The position numbers and the translations under genes were made by a program. A stretch of 64,000 nucleotides of DNA from Marinifilum sp. D737 (GTDB lineage Bacteria; Bacteroidota; Bacteroidia; Bacteroidales; Marinifilaceae): contig NZ_JANQCD010000011.1 of NCBI RefSeq assembly GCF_026672275.1, positions 1 through 64,000 of the forward strand, read 5' to 3'. Shown one piece after another: positions 1-6,754 of the stretch. The notes below the pieces were generated by a model, which saw only the letters and a list, made by a program, of their open reading frames with translations, ran no database searches and was not told the DNA's origin. Within the stretch, counting starts at the first letter, position 1. Each line of letters starts with the position of its first letter.

Positions 1-85
1 CCGCTGTTTCCGCAGGTCTGTTGTTTATAGTTCTGTTGTTAAAATCTCACTTCTGTATCCAGCCGAGCCAAACCGCGGCATGCGC
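1..85 (-). repeat. Truncated attC-like cassette recombination site
   Basis: This stretch aligns over about 85 bases (roughly 80% by eye) with the attC-like site at 234-319. Both end in the block GCGGCATGCGC. In the intact copy that block is followed by the L and R core boxes up to 340. Here the match stops at base 85 and attachment-site-like DNA follows. I read it as the central hairpin of a fourth cassette's attC whose 5' boxes have been lost. The array may continue left of the window. Confidence 0.55.
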
Positions 86-162
86 CAGAGACCTCTGGAA
101 AAACGCTTAACTTATTACAAGTTAAGCGTTTTGTTTTTTATGCCTGACGGAATACCTGACGG
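83..162 (+). other. Attachment-site-like end: tRNA-Cys core copy, hairpin, paired direct repeats
   Basis: Positions 83-102 match the 3' end of the tRNA-Cys gene plus flank (minus strand of 15989-16008) at 19 of 20 bases, centred on a CCAGAG/CTCTGG dyad. A perfect 12-bp hairpin follows (100-111 with 121-132) with a T-run, resembling a rho-independent terminator. Then come two direct copies of CCTGACGG (143-150 and 155-162). The tRNA-Cys side has the same order: core, terminator hairpin, paired repeats. The layout resembles a tyrosine-recombinase attachment end with arm-type sites, but it is inverted relative to the tRNA copy. No recombinase of that family is visible in the window. Confidence 0.5.
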
Positions 163-201
163 ATTGTTATTTTTGTTGAGAAGTTTTCATTTTAGCCTAG
201 T

Positions 202-340
202 TGTGCCTAACGTTTCGCGGGTATGGCGACGTGCCGCCTTTGCCGCAGTGTGGTTGTTTAGTGTTCTATCGTTCAAATTCTCACTTTTGTATCAAGACGA
301 GCCAAACTGCGGCATGCGCTATGACCCGCTGTTACCGCCA
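202..340 (-). repeat. attC-like site between cassettes III and IV
   Basis: On the minus strand this runs from the cassette III end box (TGGCGGTAAC, 331-340) to the next cassette's start box (GTTAGGCACA, 202-211). Between them lie imperfect inverted arms, including GCCGCAGT at 242-249 with ACTGCGGC at 306-313, and AT-GCG-rich L boxes next to the cores. GTTAGGC fits the GTTRRRY rule of integron attC sites. The two outer boxes do not pair with each other. The 331-340 box pairs instead with 1351-1360 at the start of its own cassette, as expected for integrated cassettes. Confidence 0.7.
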
Positions 341-1333
341 GTTAATTTTGTCAATATTACTTTTCATTGAATTTGTAGCATTGTCAATAAGCTCTGAAAA
401 CTCTAAATATTGTTCTTTGAATTCATTTATTAAATTATTCAAATCAATAAATAAATGGGACAAATCCTTACCTTTTTCAGCAATCTCTTTTCCAAATTTA
501 TGCGTTCTGAATAGATTGGATGAAACTAAATATTTTTGATTTGGTCTGAGTATTTCATCATAAAATTTTTGCAATTCCCTTTTTCCGGAAATTTCGTTGT
601 AAAACTTTATAATTGAATCATTTATTGTTATGTAATGAGTGCTTGTTTCGTAATCTTTAGTATTTTGTCTTTCATAATCAACAAATTGTGCAAGTGCATC
701 CTGATATTGTTTAAATACATCAACTAACTGTTCTCTGTACTTTTTACTCTCATTAAGTGCATGATTATGATATGACTGAACATCTGAAATTAAATTGTCA
801 ATAAAATCAACTTGACTGACAATATTGGATAATTCCATTTTCATTTTTACCGAATCAAATAACTCTTTTGAATCAATATGTAATATTCGTCGAAAATCAT
901 TTGATAATATTTTTGGAGGTGTCAAGCGAATCCCACTGTCAATTGTAGTATTATTTGCGAGATCAGAATATGCAAATTTTATCCTTGGAGCAAAAGATGT
1001 AATAATATTATCTAAATGATGCTTTACAAATTCTCTGATCTTTTTCTTTTGTTTATACTTTCCAATTTCTTTTATTATTACATTCGAGATTATTCCCAAA
1101 GAAAAAACTAGAATAGTTGAAACAGTGGTAAATAGAGCATCGTTAGAGACAAACGTTAATAGATCATCCTTTTGTTGTGAAACTAAAATAGTCTGTCTTA
1201 AATCGTTAAAGTTGGATTTATTTTGAATTCTTAATGAATCAAGTCCATTGGCAATAACCGAATAATCCGCATTCACCTTGATTGAATCCATTTTCATTAG
1301 ACGAGGCTTATTATTAATAATAATGGTGTCCAT
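332..1333 (-). CDS. Cassette III: membrane-anchored protein of unknown function
   Basis: The 333-residue product has one clear transmembrane segment at about residues 66-88. An N-terminal region of about 60 residues precedes it. A long, mostly helical, charged C-terminal region follows, rich in Lys, Glu and Asn with coiled-coil-like stretches. I recognise no catalytic motif or family. The gene is the only one in its cassette. The cassette boundaries are a perfect inverted pair of GTTACCGCCA/TGGCGGTAAC at 331-340 and 1351-1360, so the stop codon lies inside the boundary repeat. The ATG is 17 bases from the right boundary, leaving no room for an internal promoter, so expression probably depends on upstream readthrough. 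Function unknown; I am sure it is coding because of its length and position. Confidence 0.8.
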   Translation of the reverse strand: MDTIIINNKPRLMKMDSIKVNADYSVIANGLDSLRIQNKSNFNDLRQTILVSQQKDDLLTFVSNDALFTTVSTILVFSLGIISNVIIKEIGKYKQKKKIREFVKHHLDNIITSFAPRIKFAYSDLANNTTIDSGIRLTPPKILSNDFRRILHIDSKELFDSVKMKMELSNIVSQVDFIDNLISDVQSYHNHALNESKKYREQLVDVFKQYQDALAQFVDYERQNTKDYETSTHYITINDSIIKFYNEISGKRELQKFYDEILRPNQKYLVSSNLFRTHKFGKEIAEKGKDLSHLFIDLNNLINEFKEQYLEFSELIDNATNSMKSNIDKINWR

Positions 1334-1350
1334 TTATTCTTCCTTTTAAT

Positions 1351-1552
1351 TGGCGGTAACGGATGGCGCTATGTAACGTAGGCGCCTTAATTGATTTATG
1401 TTTTAAATTTTATAAAAAGGCAAGGTAGCCATTTTAGGATTACATTTAACTATAACTATTCTAAAATGGCTACCTTGCCGTTGCTGATTAAAAGCACTAA
1501 ACCTTCGCAAACCCGCAGCCCGCCTATGTTATATGAGCGCGTGTTGTAAAGC
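1351..1552 (-). repeat. attC-like site between cassettes II and III
   Basis: On the minus strand this runs from the cassette II end box (GCTTTACAAC, 1543-1552) to the cassette III start box (GTTACCGCCA, 1351-1360). The interior is strongly palindromic: a perfect 19-bp inverted repeat joins 1419-1437 and 1461-1479. Outer arms carrying TAACATAGGCG and CGCCTACGTTA type boxes also pair. It is about 200 bases long, at the large end for attC sites. Confidence 0.7.
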
Positions 1553-1558
1553 GTTTTT

Positions 1559-1927
1559 TTATGATGATTTCACTTTATCTATCAAATATTCTAGTGTAGA
1601 CTTTTTCCAGCACTTTGCAATAATTATTAGGCTAATAATCAGCCATATGATTGAGCCAATTAATAGCAATATAAAGAGAGCATTCCATACTTCCTTTGAT
1701 AATCCTAAGTAATCATTGAAAGTTGCCGTTAATAAAGTAACCAAAACCGTAACAAAAATTGACAATGGAGTAATCCAAGATCTCATTTTATTTAAGTTAC
1801 CTAAATATTTCAATAATATATTTTCAAGTTTGTCATGTGTAATTTCAATAAGGTCACTTTTTACATTTGACATCCTTTTGTCAACAAATTTGTTATGTTC
1901 TGTGTGTGTAGTAAAATTATTCTCCAT
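1559..1927 (-). CDS. Cassette II: small two-helix membrane protein
   Basis: The 122-residue protein has a charged N-terminal half (about residues 1-49) and two transmembrane helices at about 50-70 and 82-105, followed by a short basic tail. I recognise no family. It is the second gene of a two-gene cassette and overlaps the end of the zinc-ribbon gene by 11 bases, so the two are probably translationally coupled. The stop codon lies a few bases inside the cassette boundary repeat at 1543-1552. A small membrane protein paired with a small zinc-binding protein in a mobile cassette could be a toxin-type or defence pair, but no direct evidence supports that. Confidence 0.75.
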   Translation of the reverse strand: MENNFTTHTEHNKFVDKRMSNVKSDLIEITHDKLENILLKYLGNLNKMRSWITPLSIFVTVLVTLLTATFNDYLGLSKEVWNALFILLLIGSIIWLIISLIIIAKCWKKSTLEYLIDKVKSS

Positions 1928-2189
1928 TATCTCCTCCTTCCATTTCTTCTTTTGAAATCAGAGCATAAGCAGCATGTGGCGTTATGGCTCCACAATTAGC
2001 ACAAGCGACAAGAACAATAGGAACACTTCCTTCATCATTTATATTATCACCTAAACTATCAAATAAATTATACCTTGAAAAACCATCAAACAAAAATTTT
2101 CGCCCTTCGCCACACCTTACACAAGGTCTGTTGACCCCTTTTTCATCTAAGGCTTTTTGTATGGCTTCTCTATTAAATTTATAGTCCAT
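1917..2189 (-). CDS. Cassette II: small zinc-ribbon protein
   Basis: The 90-residue product has two CxxC pairs, Cys23/Cys26 (CVRCGEG) and Cys63/Cys66 (CANCG), spaced as in a single zinc ribbon. A hydrophobic strand precedes the second pair. No DNA-binding or enzyme family can be named. It is the first gene of its cassette, and its 3' end overlaps the start of the two-helix membrane protein. The ATG lies about 95 bases inside the cassette boundary at 2285-2294. That leader is AT-rich and could hold a promoter, which would make this cassette self-expressing. The two CxxC pairs make it clearly coding. Confidence 0.75.
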   Translation of the reverse strand: MDYKFNREAIQKALDEKGVNRPCVRCGEGRKFLFDGFSRYNLFDSLGDNINDEGSVPIVLVACANCGAITPHAAYALISKEEMEGGDNGE

Positions 2190-2284
2190 TTGTTATTTAT
2201 ATTATCAGTGGTTAATATTATTTACTTTCATTTTTAGCATAGTTGAAAACTACTAAACTTTAAATTTGGCATTCAACCGTAAAT

Positions 2285-2481
2285 GCTTTACAACGGTCTT
2301 GCTAAGTTTTCGTGGGCGATTAAAAGAACCAACCCTTTTCAAACCGCGCGAAAGCAAGCCGCTTAATTTTGTTTATATTTTTTTGCAAACCAAATCTAGG
2401 TGGCTTGCTGGTGTTTATTAATTGAACTAAACTTTCGAATCGCTCATAACCGCCCATGAAATTTAGCTTTTGTTAGGCGTA
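2285..2481 (-). repeat. attC-like site between cassettes I and II
   Basis: On the minus strand this runs from the cassette I end box (TACGCCTAAC, complement of 2472-2481) to the cassette II start box (GTTGTAAAGC, complement of 2285-2294). GCCTAAC fits the RYYYAAC core rule. Inner arms pair at AGCAAGCC (2353-2360) and GGCTTGCT (2402-2409). Outer L-type boxes CGTGGGCGATT and ATGGGCGGTT lie next to the cores. It has the same architecture as the other two sites but little primary-sequence identity, as is usual for attC sites. Confidence 0.7.
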
Positions 2482-2486
2482 GATTT

Positions 2487-3287
2487 TTACTTTGTCCTTC
2501 TTAAATGATGCGTAACTCCATTGTCAAAATCATAAAGATAAATTGCTTTTGGGGCAATACACACAATCATAAATTCCTTTTTCTTATTTAATAATAGTAC
2601 TCCTCTTCTTTCAAAGTCTAATGTGTCAGCTACTAAGGTATTATTCTCAGAATCAACAATCTTCAGTTTTTTAATTTCTAAATCACCGCTTAGTTGCCAC
2701 TCATTATTCAAATCCTTGTCAACAAATGCAAATTGACTTATAGTATCTGGCATCCAATGTCCATTAATTGAAGATTGTCCTGCAATTTGCCAGTATCCAA
2801 TAGACTTTTCTTCTATTTTTGCATAATGAAGTGAGTCTGGTGTAATCAAGCAATCAATATTTTCAATTTTTTTAAAATTATTCCAAAATGATGAATTATT
2901 AGCAATCAATACGGTTGATTGTTTATTAACCAGCTCAGTAAAGTAAATCATTCCAAGTTCAGGGTAACAAGCAATTATTTCTTTATTTGAAGAATCATTA
3001 TTAAATATTAGTCCTAAAAATATGACTTTATCAAATTCGCCTTCCTTATAAATCGTCGTGTCAGGTGAAATAACTAATTGATAGATGTCGGTTATTTTCA
3101 CAGTATCATTTTCTAATTCCATTGGGGCTAAGAAATCAATGATTTTTCTTTGACAATCTTCGTTAAGATTGATTGATTTTGACAAATAATCAGCTTGGAA
3201 AGGAGACTGTGTTTCAGAATCTGTGCAACTCCAAAAAATCAATACTATTAATGCTACTATATAAATCCGCGTATTTTTAAAAATCAT
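2487..3287 (-). CDS. Cassette I: predicted lipoprotein of unknown function
   Basis: The 266-residue protein starts with a lipoprotein signal: basic start, hydrophobic helix, and a lipobox ending at Cys21 (IFWSC). The mature part is mixed alpha/beta with no catalytic motif I recognise. The ending resembles small secreted Bacteroidota proteins of unknown role. It is the sole gene of a cassette bounded by a perfect 10-bp inverted repeat, GTTAGGCGTA at 2472-2481 and TACGCCTAAC at 3331-3340. As the rightmost cassette and the one next to the attI-like site, it would be the most recent insertion if this is a true integron. Coding status is clear from the signal peptide; function is unknown. Confidence 0.8.
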   Translation of the reverse strand: MIFKNTRIYIVALIVLIFWSCTDSETQSPFQADYLSKSINLNEDCQRKIIDFLAPMELENDTVKITDIYQLVISPDTTIYKEGEFDKVIFLGLIFNNDSSNKEIIACYPELGMIYFTELVNKQSTVLIANNSSFWNNFKKIENIDCLITPDSLHYAKIEEKSIGYWQIAGQSSINGHWMPDTISQFAFVDKDLNNEWQLSGDLEIKKLKIVDSENNTLVADTLDFERRGVLLLNKKKEFMIVCIAPKAIYLYDFDNGVTHHLRRTK

Positions 3288-3330
3288 TTTACATTGTGTG
3301 TTTAGAATAACTTTGCGACTCGTTTAAATT

Positions 3331-3352
3331 TACGCCTAACGTATATGTTAGC
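3331..3352 (-). other. attI-like simple recombination site at the array edge
   Basis: The plus strand reads GCCTAAC, six bases, GTTAGC (3334-3340 and 3347-3352): an inverted pair of core boxes with a six-base spacer and no hairpin body. This is the form of an integrase simple site. It borders the first cassette on the side where an attI site is expected from the gene orientation. No integron integrase gene follows; the next gene is an XRE repressor. It could also be a collapsed attC remnant. Confidence 0.4.
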
Positions 3353-3476
3353 TTAACTAGTTACGTTTATTTTTCTTATATCTTTTTACTCTATTACGTT
3401 TACATGTCTAATTTGCGGATGTAAACTTAATAAAGTTACAAATAGCAGTAATATACAATTGCTAAATAATAAAAAA

Positions 3477-3508
3477 GATGAGTTCTTAACTTTGTTTAGA
3501 ACTCATCT
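3477..3508 (-). terminator. Rho-independent terminator of the repressor gene
   Basis: A 10-bp perfect stem (GATGAGTTCT, 3477-3486, with AGAACTCATC, 3499-3508) is followed on the minus strand by a run of six T and further T-rich sequence. It lies about 95 bases downstream of the repressor stop. A second small hairpin (GGCGAA/TTCGCC, 3521-3538) lies just before it. Confidence 0.75.
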
Positions 3509-3603
3509 AGATATGTTAAAGGCGAAATTCTATTCGCCTATATTGCTTTTTGTTGCATCATTCGTGTCTGTCCTGTTAGGTTAGGGATCGCCATTCTTTT
3601 TTA

Positions 3604-4263
3604 CTACTTAATAAACTTATCTAGTAAATCTAAGTTCTTAAAATCATCTTTCTTTTTATCCCTCCAAAACTCTACAACTCCAACTCCCATACCTTTTACC
3701 AAATATGGTAAGAGAGGAGGATAAATCACAAGAGTTAGGGCATTACACATCTCTGCCATTAATAAAATATCCTCACGCTGATTATGAATAGTTTGATTAT
3801 CTAGACTTATATTTTGAAATAAAGCTTCCAGTTCGTTCAATTTAATAGCTATTGATGCGACCTTTTCATGAAATTTCAATTCTTGAGTAAAGTTCTCACG
3901 CTTATATAAAGCATCCTCTCCATAATTCTCTTCTTCTTGTCTAATAACCGTTATCATAACATCCAAGCCTAAAGTGAAGGGTTTCAGGATGTTCCATATG
4001 TTTTTGGAGCTTTGTAACATCTCTCGATAGACATCTGGACTATTCTCATTAGATGTAAGTGTATCATCTCCACCAAATAATAACCAGTCCGCAGAAACAT
4101 TAAATTCAGCTTTTAACACCTCTAATACTTTAGTACTAATGTCTCTTTTGCCTTGTTCTATCAACATTAAGGTTGATCGGGATACGTTTAACTTTTCAGC
4201 AAATTCATTTTGAGATAAATTTTTTTTAATTCTCAATTCCTTAAGGCGTTCAGCTACAGTCAT
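3604..4263 (-). CDS. XRE-family transcriptional repressor (CI-like)
   Basis: The 219-residue product has an N-terminal XRE helix-turn-helix at about residues 5-60, with the classic order RLKELR...LSQNEFAEKLNVSRSTLMLIEQG. A helical C-terminal region of about 140 residues is probably for oligomerisation. No LexA-type Ser/Lys self-cleavage pair is obvious. It is divergent from a Cro-like gene with 134 bases between the two chosen starts, and that gap holds a three-part palindromic operator (4288-4343). The arrangement is that of a temperate-phage or plasmid genetic switch, in which this protein would repress both itself and the rightward replication genes. The rest of the island lacks phage structural genes. 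Confidence 0.85.
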   Translation of the reverse strand: MTVAERLKELRIKKNLSQNEFAEKLNVSRSTLMLIEQGKRDISTKVLEVLKAEFNVSADWLLFGGDDTLTSNENSPDVYREMLQSSKNIWNILKPFTLGLDVMITVIRQEEENYGEDALYKRENFTQELKFHEKVASIAIKLNELEALFQNISLDNQTIHNQREDILLMAEMCNALTLVIYPPLLPYLVKGMGVGVVEFWRDKKKDDFKNLDLLDKFIK

Positions 4264-4287
4264 TTTATGATTATTTCAAAAAATAAA

Positions 4288-4343
4288 TTACAAAACAACT
4301 CAAAAAGAGTTGTTATATATTCATTAATTGTGTTGTTTTGTAA
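4288..4343. promoter_or_regulatory. Operator between divergent repressor and Cro-like genes
   Basis: TTACAAAACAAC (4288-4299) and GTTGTTTTGTAA (4332-4343) form a perfect 12-bp inverted repeat. Between them, AACAACTC (4294-4301) and GAGTTGTT (4307-4314) form a second inverted pair sharing the AACAAC core. Three half-sites of one motif in the divergent gap are what an XRE repressor dimer and its antagonist would bind. Confidence 0.7.
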
Positions 4344-4397
4344 TAGCGAATGAGTTTTAACGTTCGCGGTTTGTTTACTAATTCAATATTTAAAAAT

Positions 4398-4634
4398 ATG
4401 GAAAATCTTAATAAAATAAAAGAGCTTGGAACTAAGCTCCCAAGAGGAGCTAAGGTTAAAATTTCAAACAAGTGTGGTGTTTCTCGATCTCTTGTAACTC
4501 AATTCTTTAATGGTCAAAAACTACCATCTATAAAAACGGTAAAAAAAATTCTTGTAGCAACATGTGAAGTCGTGGAAGACTATAAGAAAGAATCACAAGC
4601 GGTAGATTTTATAGTGGATACTATAAAACTTTAG
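4398..4634 (+). CDS. Small Cro-like helix-turn-helix protein
   Basis: The gene encodes 78 residues from the ATG at 4398. The sequence KISNKCGVSRSLVTQFFNGQKLPSIKTVKKI is a compact helix-turn-helix of the XRE/Cro type. A longer frame begins at an ATG at 4350, but that start lies seven bases from the operator half-site, so the start at 4398 is more likely. It diverges from the CI-like repressor. Its stop overlaps a GTG of the next frame. It probably acts as the Cro-type antagonist or as a regulator of the replication genes that follow. Confidence 0.65.
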   Translation: MENLNKIKELGTKLPRGAKVKISNKCGVSRSLVTQFFNGQKLPSIKTVKKILVATCEVVEDYKKESQAVDFIVDTIKL

Positions 4635-4678
4635 TGATTACAAAGCAACTCAACAAATACTACAACACAACACAAAGA

Positions 4679-4972
4679 ATGACTGAAAAAATACTACAAG
4701 TCTCTGAAATGAATGCATCTGATCTAACAAAGCAGTTTCAATTACTAACAAAAAAATTGTCTGAGTTAGAACAATACATTAAGCCGGTAAAACAAGAAAC
4801 CCTATTAAGTCCTAAAGATGTTATGGAGTGGCTTAAAATTACTCCTCCAACATTAAATGATTGGGCTAAAAAAGGCATATTAATCAGGTATAAACTAGGT
4901 AACCGAGCTTTTTATAAGAAAGAAGAAATAATTAAGAGTTTAGATGGTTCGAAATATTCAGATAGGCTATGA
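4679..4972 (+). CDS. Excisionase-type MerR-like helix-turn-helix protein
   Basis: The gene encodes 97 residues from the ATG at 4679. A GTG start at 4634 that overlaps the previous stop is an alternative. The N-terminal half is a short coiled coil (about residues 1-40). The C-terminal half is a helix-turn-helix of the excisionase/MerR-like type, with LLSPKDVMEWLKITPPTLNDWAKKG followed by YKLGNRAFYKKEEI, the usual wing. Such proteins are common next to recombinases and replication genes in Bacteroidota mobile elements. It overlaps the next small membrane-protein gene by four bases. Confidence 0.7.
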   Translation: MTEKILQVSEMNASDLTKQFQLLTKKLSELEQYIKPVKQETLLSPKDVMEWLKITPPTLNDWAKKGILIRYKLGNRAFYKKEEIIKSLDGSKYSDRL

Positions 4973-5196
4973 TTACATTTTCAAATAGATCCAATACAGT
5001 TTTTCGAATCTTGTTTTTAATATTGGCTATGGGGGCTTTAATAGGAGTTTTCTATGGAGCTTATTTTCACATATTTTCTTGCCTTGCATTTGCAAGCGTA
5101 TTTGTGATTTCTGCACCAGAAAGAAAGATGAAAAAGAAGCCTGTAAAAAACTACACTAAAGAAGCTTATATCTTTAAAGCAAGTATAGCACGCTAA
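4969..5196 (+). CDS. Small membrane protein of unknown function
   Basis: The 75-residue protein has two closely spaced hydrophobic helices at about residues 12-30 and 32-48 and a strongly basic C-terminal tail. Its ATG overlaps the stop of the HTH gene by four bases (ATGA arrangement), which supports real translation. No family is recognised. Two-helix proteins of this size occur beside the replication genes of filamentous phages and small plasmids, so an accessory or membrane-anchoring role is conceivable but unproven. Confidence 0.55.
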   Translation: MITFSNRSNTVFRILFLILAMGALIGVFYGAYFHIFSCLAFASVFVISAPERKMKKKPVKNYTKEAYIFKASIAR

Positions 5197-5204
5197 TAAA
5201 AATA

Positions 5205-5302
5205 GGTACAGATACACCACTTTTTATGCCTGAAAATCTCAGGAAAATTCCACTCTGGATAATAGTACACGCGTAAACTTTTGGTACGCATACACCATTT
5301 TT
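5205..5302 (+). repeat. Direct repeats and hairpin upstream of rep (candidate origin)
   Basis: Two direct repeats, GGTAC..ATACACCA.TTTT, lie at 5205-5224 and 5283-5302 and match at 17 of 20 positions. Between them lies a small hairpin, CCTGA/TCAGG at 5229-5243. Shorter ATACACC copies recur inside the replication gene (around 6240 and 6311) and as reverse complements near 7430. The pair plus hairpin just ahead of a replication-initiator gene is how a rolling-circle double-strand origin or initiator-binding region could look. Function is inferred. Confidence 0.4.
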
Positions 5303-5344
5303 CCGAACAATTAAATAACTGCTTTTTTATCCTATTTCTTACCC

Positions 5345-6754
5345 GTGATAGATTGTATCATTATAGAGCTTACTGACTTTGATATCGGCCTTTGGATGAA
5401 TAACCCAAAGCTGAAATTCAATGTGTTGACTTCGGTTGATACAGGTGAGTTAATTGGCAGTAAAAAAGCATATTACAATGGTTTGGAGTTTACCATAGAA
5501 CCCAAAGGAAAAGTAAAAATCAAAGGATCTATACACAAGTACTACAATGAAGGATTACATAATGGAGATCGCTTTTCATTTGATGATTTTCTAAAGGCAG
5601 TTAGCCTCCTTTCTGAGTTTGGAGTTATACCAGATAAGGCCATGCTAAGAGGTTTTGAAATTGGTCTGAATCTGGATACTGCTAAATCAAAAATAGACAC
5701 TAAAGTCTTTTTGGATAGTATTTTATATTGTCGTGGTGTAGAAGGTGCAGACATGGAAATAAACGGTAAAAGCGGTTACGGGTATCGTTATAAAACTACC
5801 AATACCACCTATAAGTTCTATGATAAGATGGAACAAGCTTGTTTGCAGTCGGAAAGATTACGCATAGAAACCAAGTTTACTAAGATGAGAGCTGTTGAAA
5901 GTTTTCATATAAGAACATTGGCTGATTTAATGAATAAAGAAAAACTTAGCAAGTTGATAGCTGCTAAATATCTAAGGTTCATTGATGAAACGATTTTCTT
6001 TGAATGGAATCAAATCAAGACGCCCCGTAGACTTCCTAAGAAATACAAAGACAAATTTAGGGATTTAAGAAACCCTGATTGGTGGATAAAGGATGAAAGG
6101 TGCAGGAAAGAGAGAAATCAGAACAAAAAACTACTGGAAAAACTTATAGATAAGTATGCTAAACGCAATATTAAAAACATTCTGAAAGACCTTATTTTAT
6201 TGGAGCTTCAAGAGTTTTCACGCAGTAAAAAAGGTTACAGATACACCGAATTTGAAAGTCTTTTCTTTCCATCTATAAATAATACAAAAAACGCAGAAAA
6301 AAAGGTAACGAATACACCATGTATTGTATGGTGCGAATCAACCGACCAAGGGGAGGTAAAAAAAGAGAAAATATATTGTGAGGTATGTGGAAAAGAAATA
6401 ACACACCAGAGAAAAGGTTCTAGATATTGTTCCCACAATAGAAAGTGCAGGGATACGGCCTATAACCTTAAAATTTCAGAGAAGAGAAAAAACAAAAGAC
6501 TTAAGCAGGAAAAAGAGATTACCAAAATTATAAAGGAAATAGGTAGCCAGTTACAGCTTGTTAGAACTACCAACCCCAAAAGCAAAAGAAATCATCCAAG
6601 AGGAAAACCAATGAGAAGAACCTCAATAGTTGTTTCAGCCAATGGAAGAAAAAGATACTTCCACGGATCAGCAGCAAGGTACTTTATTCAGGAATTTGAA
6701 AAGAAGGCAGAAACAAATGATATCAACCCTAAAAATAAATTAAAAAGAGCATGA
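5345..6754 (+). CDS. Replication initiator, phage gene II/X-like, with C-terminal zinc finger
   Basis: The 469-residue protein begins at a GTG. The segments TTYKFYDKMEQ (about 155-164) and RLRIETKF (171-178) are the pattern I associate with gene II/X replication proteins of filamentous phages and rolling-circle plasmids. The N-terminal third has the matching beta-rich build. Near residues 345-368 Cys345, Cys348, Cys362 and Cys368 form a probable zinc finger, and the remaining tail is very basic. I cannot pinpoint the catalytic tyrosine by eye. The stop overlaps the recombinase start by four bases, so the two genes form one unit. The family assignment is from pattern memory, so it is likely rather than certain. 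Confidence 0.65.
   Translation: MIDCIIIELTDFDIGLWMNNPKLKFNVLTSVDTGELIGSKKAYYNGLEFTIEPKGKVKIKGSIHKYYNEGLHNGDRFSFDDFLKAVSLLSEFGVIPDKAMLRGFEIGLNLDTAKSKIDTKVFLDSILYCRGVEGADMEINGKSGYGYRYKTTNTTYKFYDKMEQACLQSERLRIETKFTKMRAVESFHIRTLADLMNKEKLSKLIAAKYLRFIDETIFFEWNQIKTPRRLPKKYKDKFRDLRNPDWWIKDERCRKERNQNKKLLEKLIDKYAKRNIKNILKDLILLELQEFSRSKKGYRYTEFESLFFPSINNTKNAEKKVTNTPCIVWCESTDQGEVKKEKIYCEVCGKEITHQRKGSRYCSHNRKCRDTAYNLKISEKRKNKRLKQEKEITKIIKEIGSQLQLVRTTNPKSKRNHPRGKPMRRTSIVVSANGRKRYFHGSAARYFIQEFEKKAETNDINPKNKLKRA

Noticed and set aside
1-331. Two overlapping plus-strand frames at the left edge (80-370 and 201-539)
   Set aside because: They run through the hairpins and attC-like sites and into the antisense of the cassette III gene. 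Neither resembles a protein.
4350-4397. Longer start for the Cro-like gene
   Set aside because: The ATG at 4350 lies seven bases from an operator half-site, leaving no room for a promoter. The ATG at 4398 fits better.
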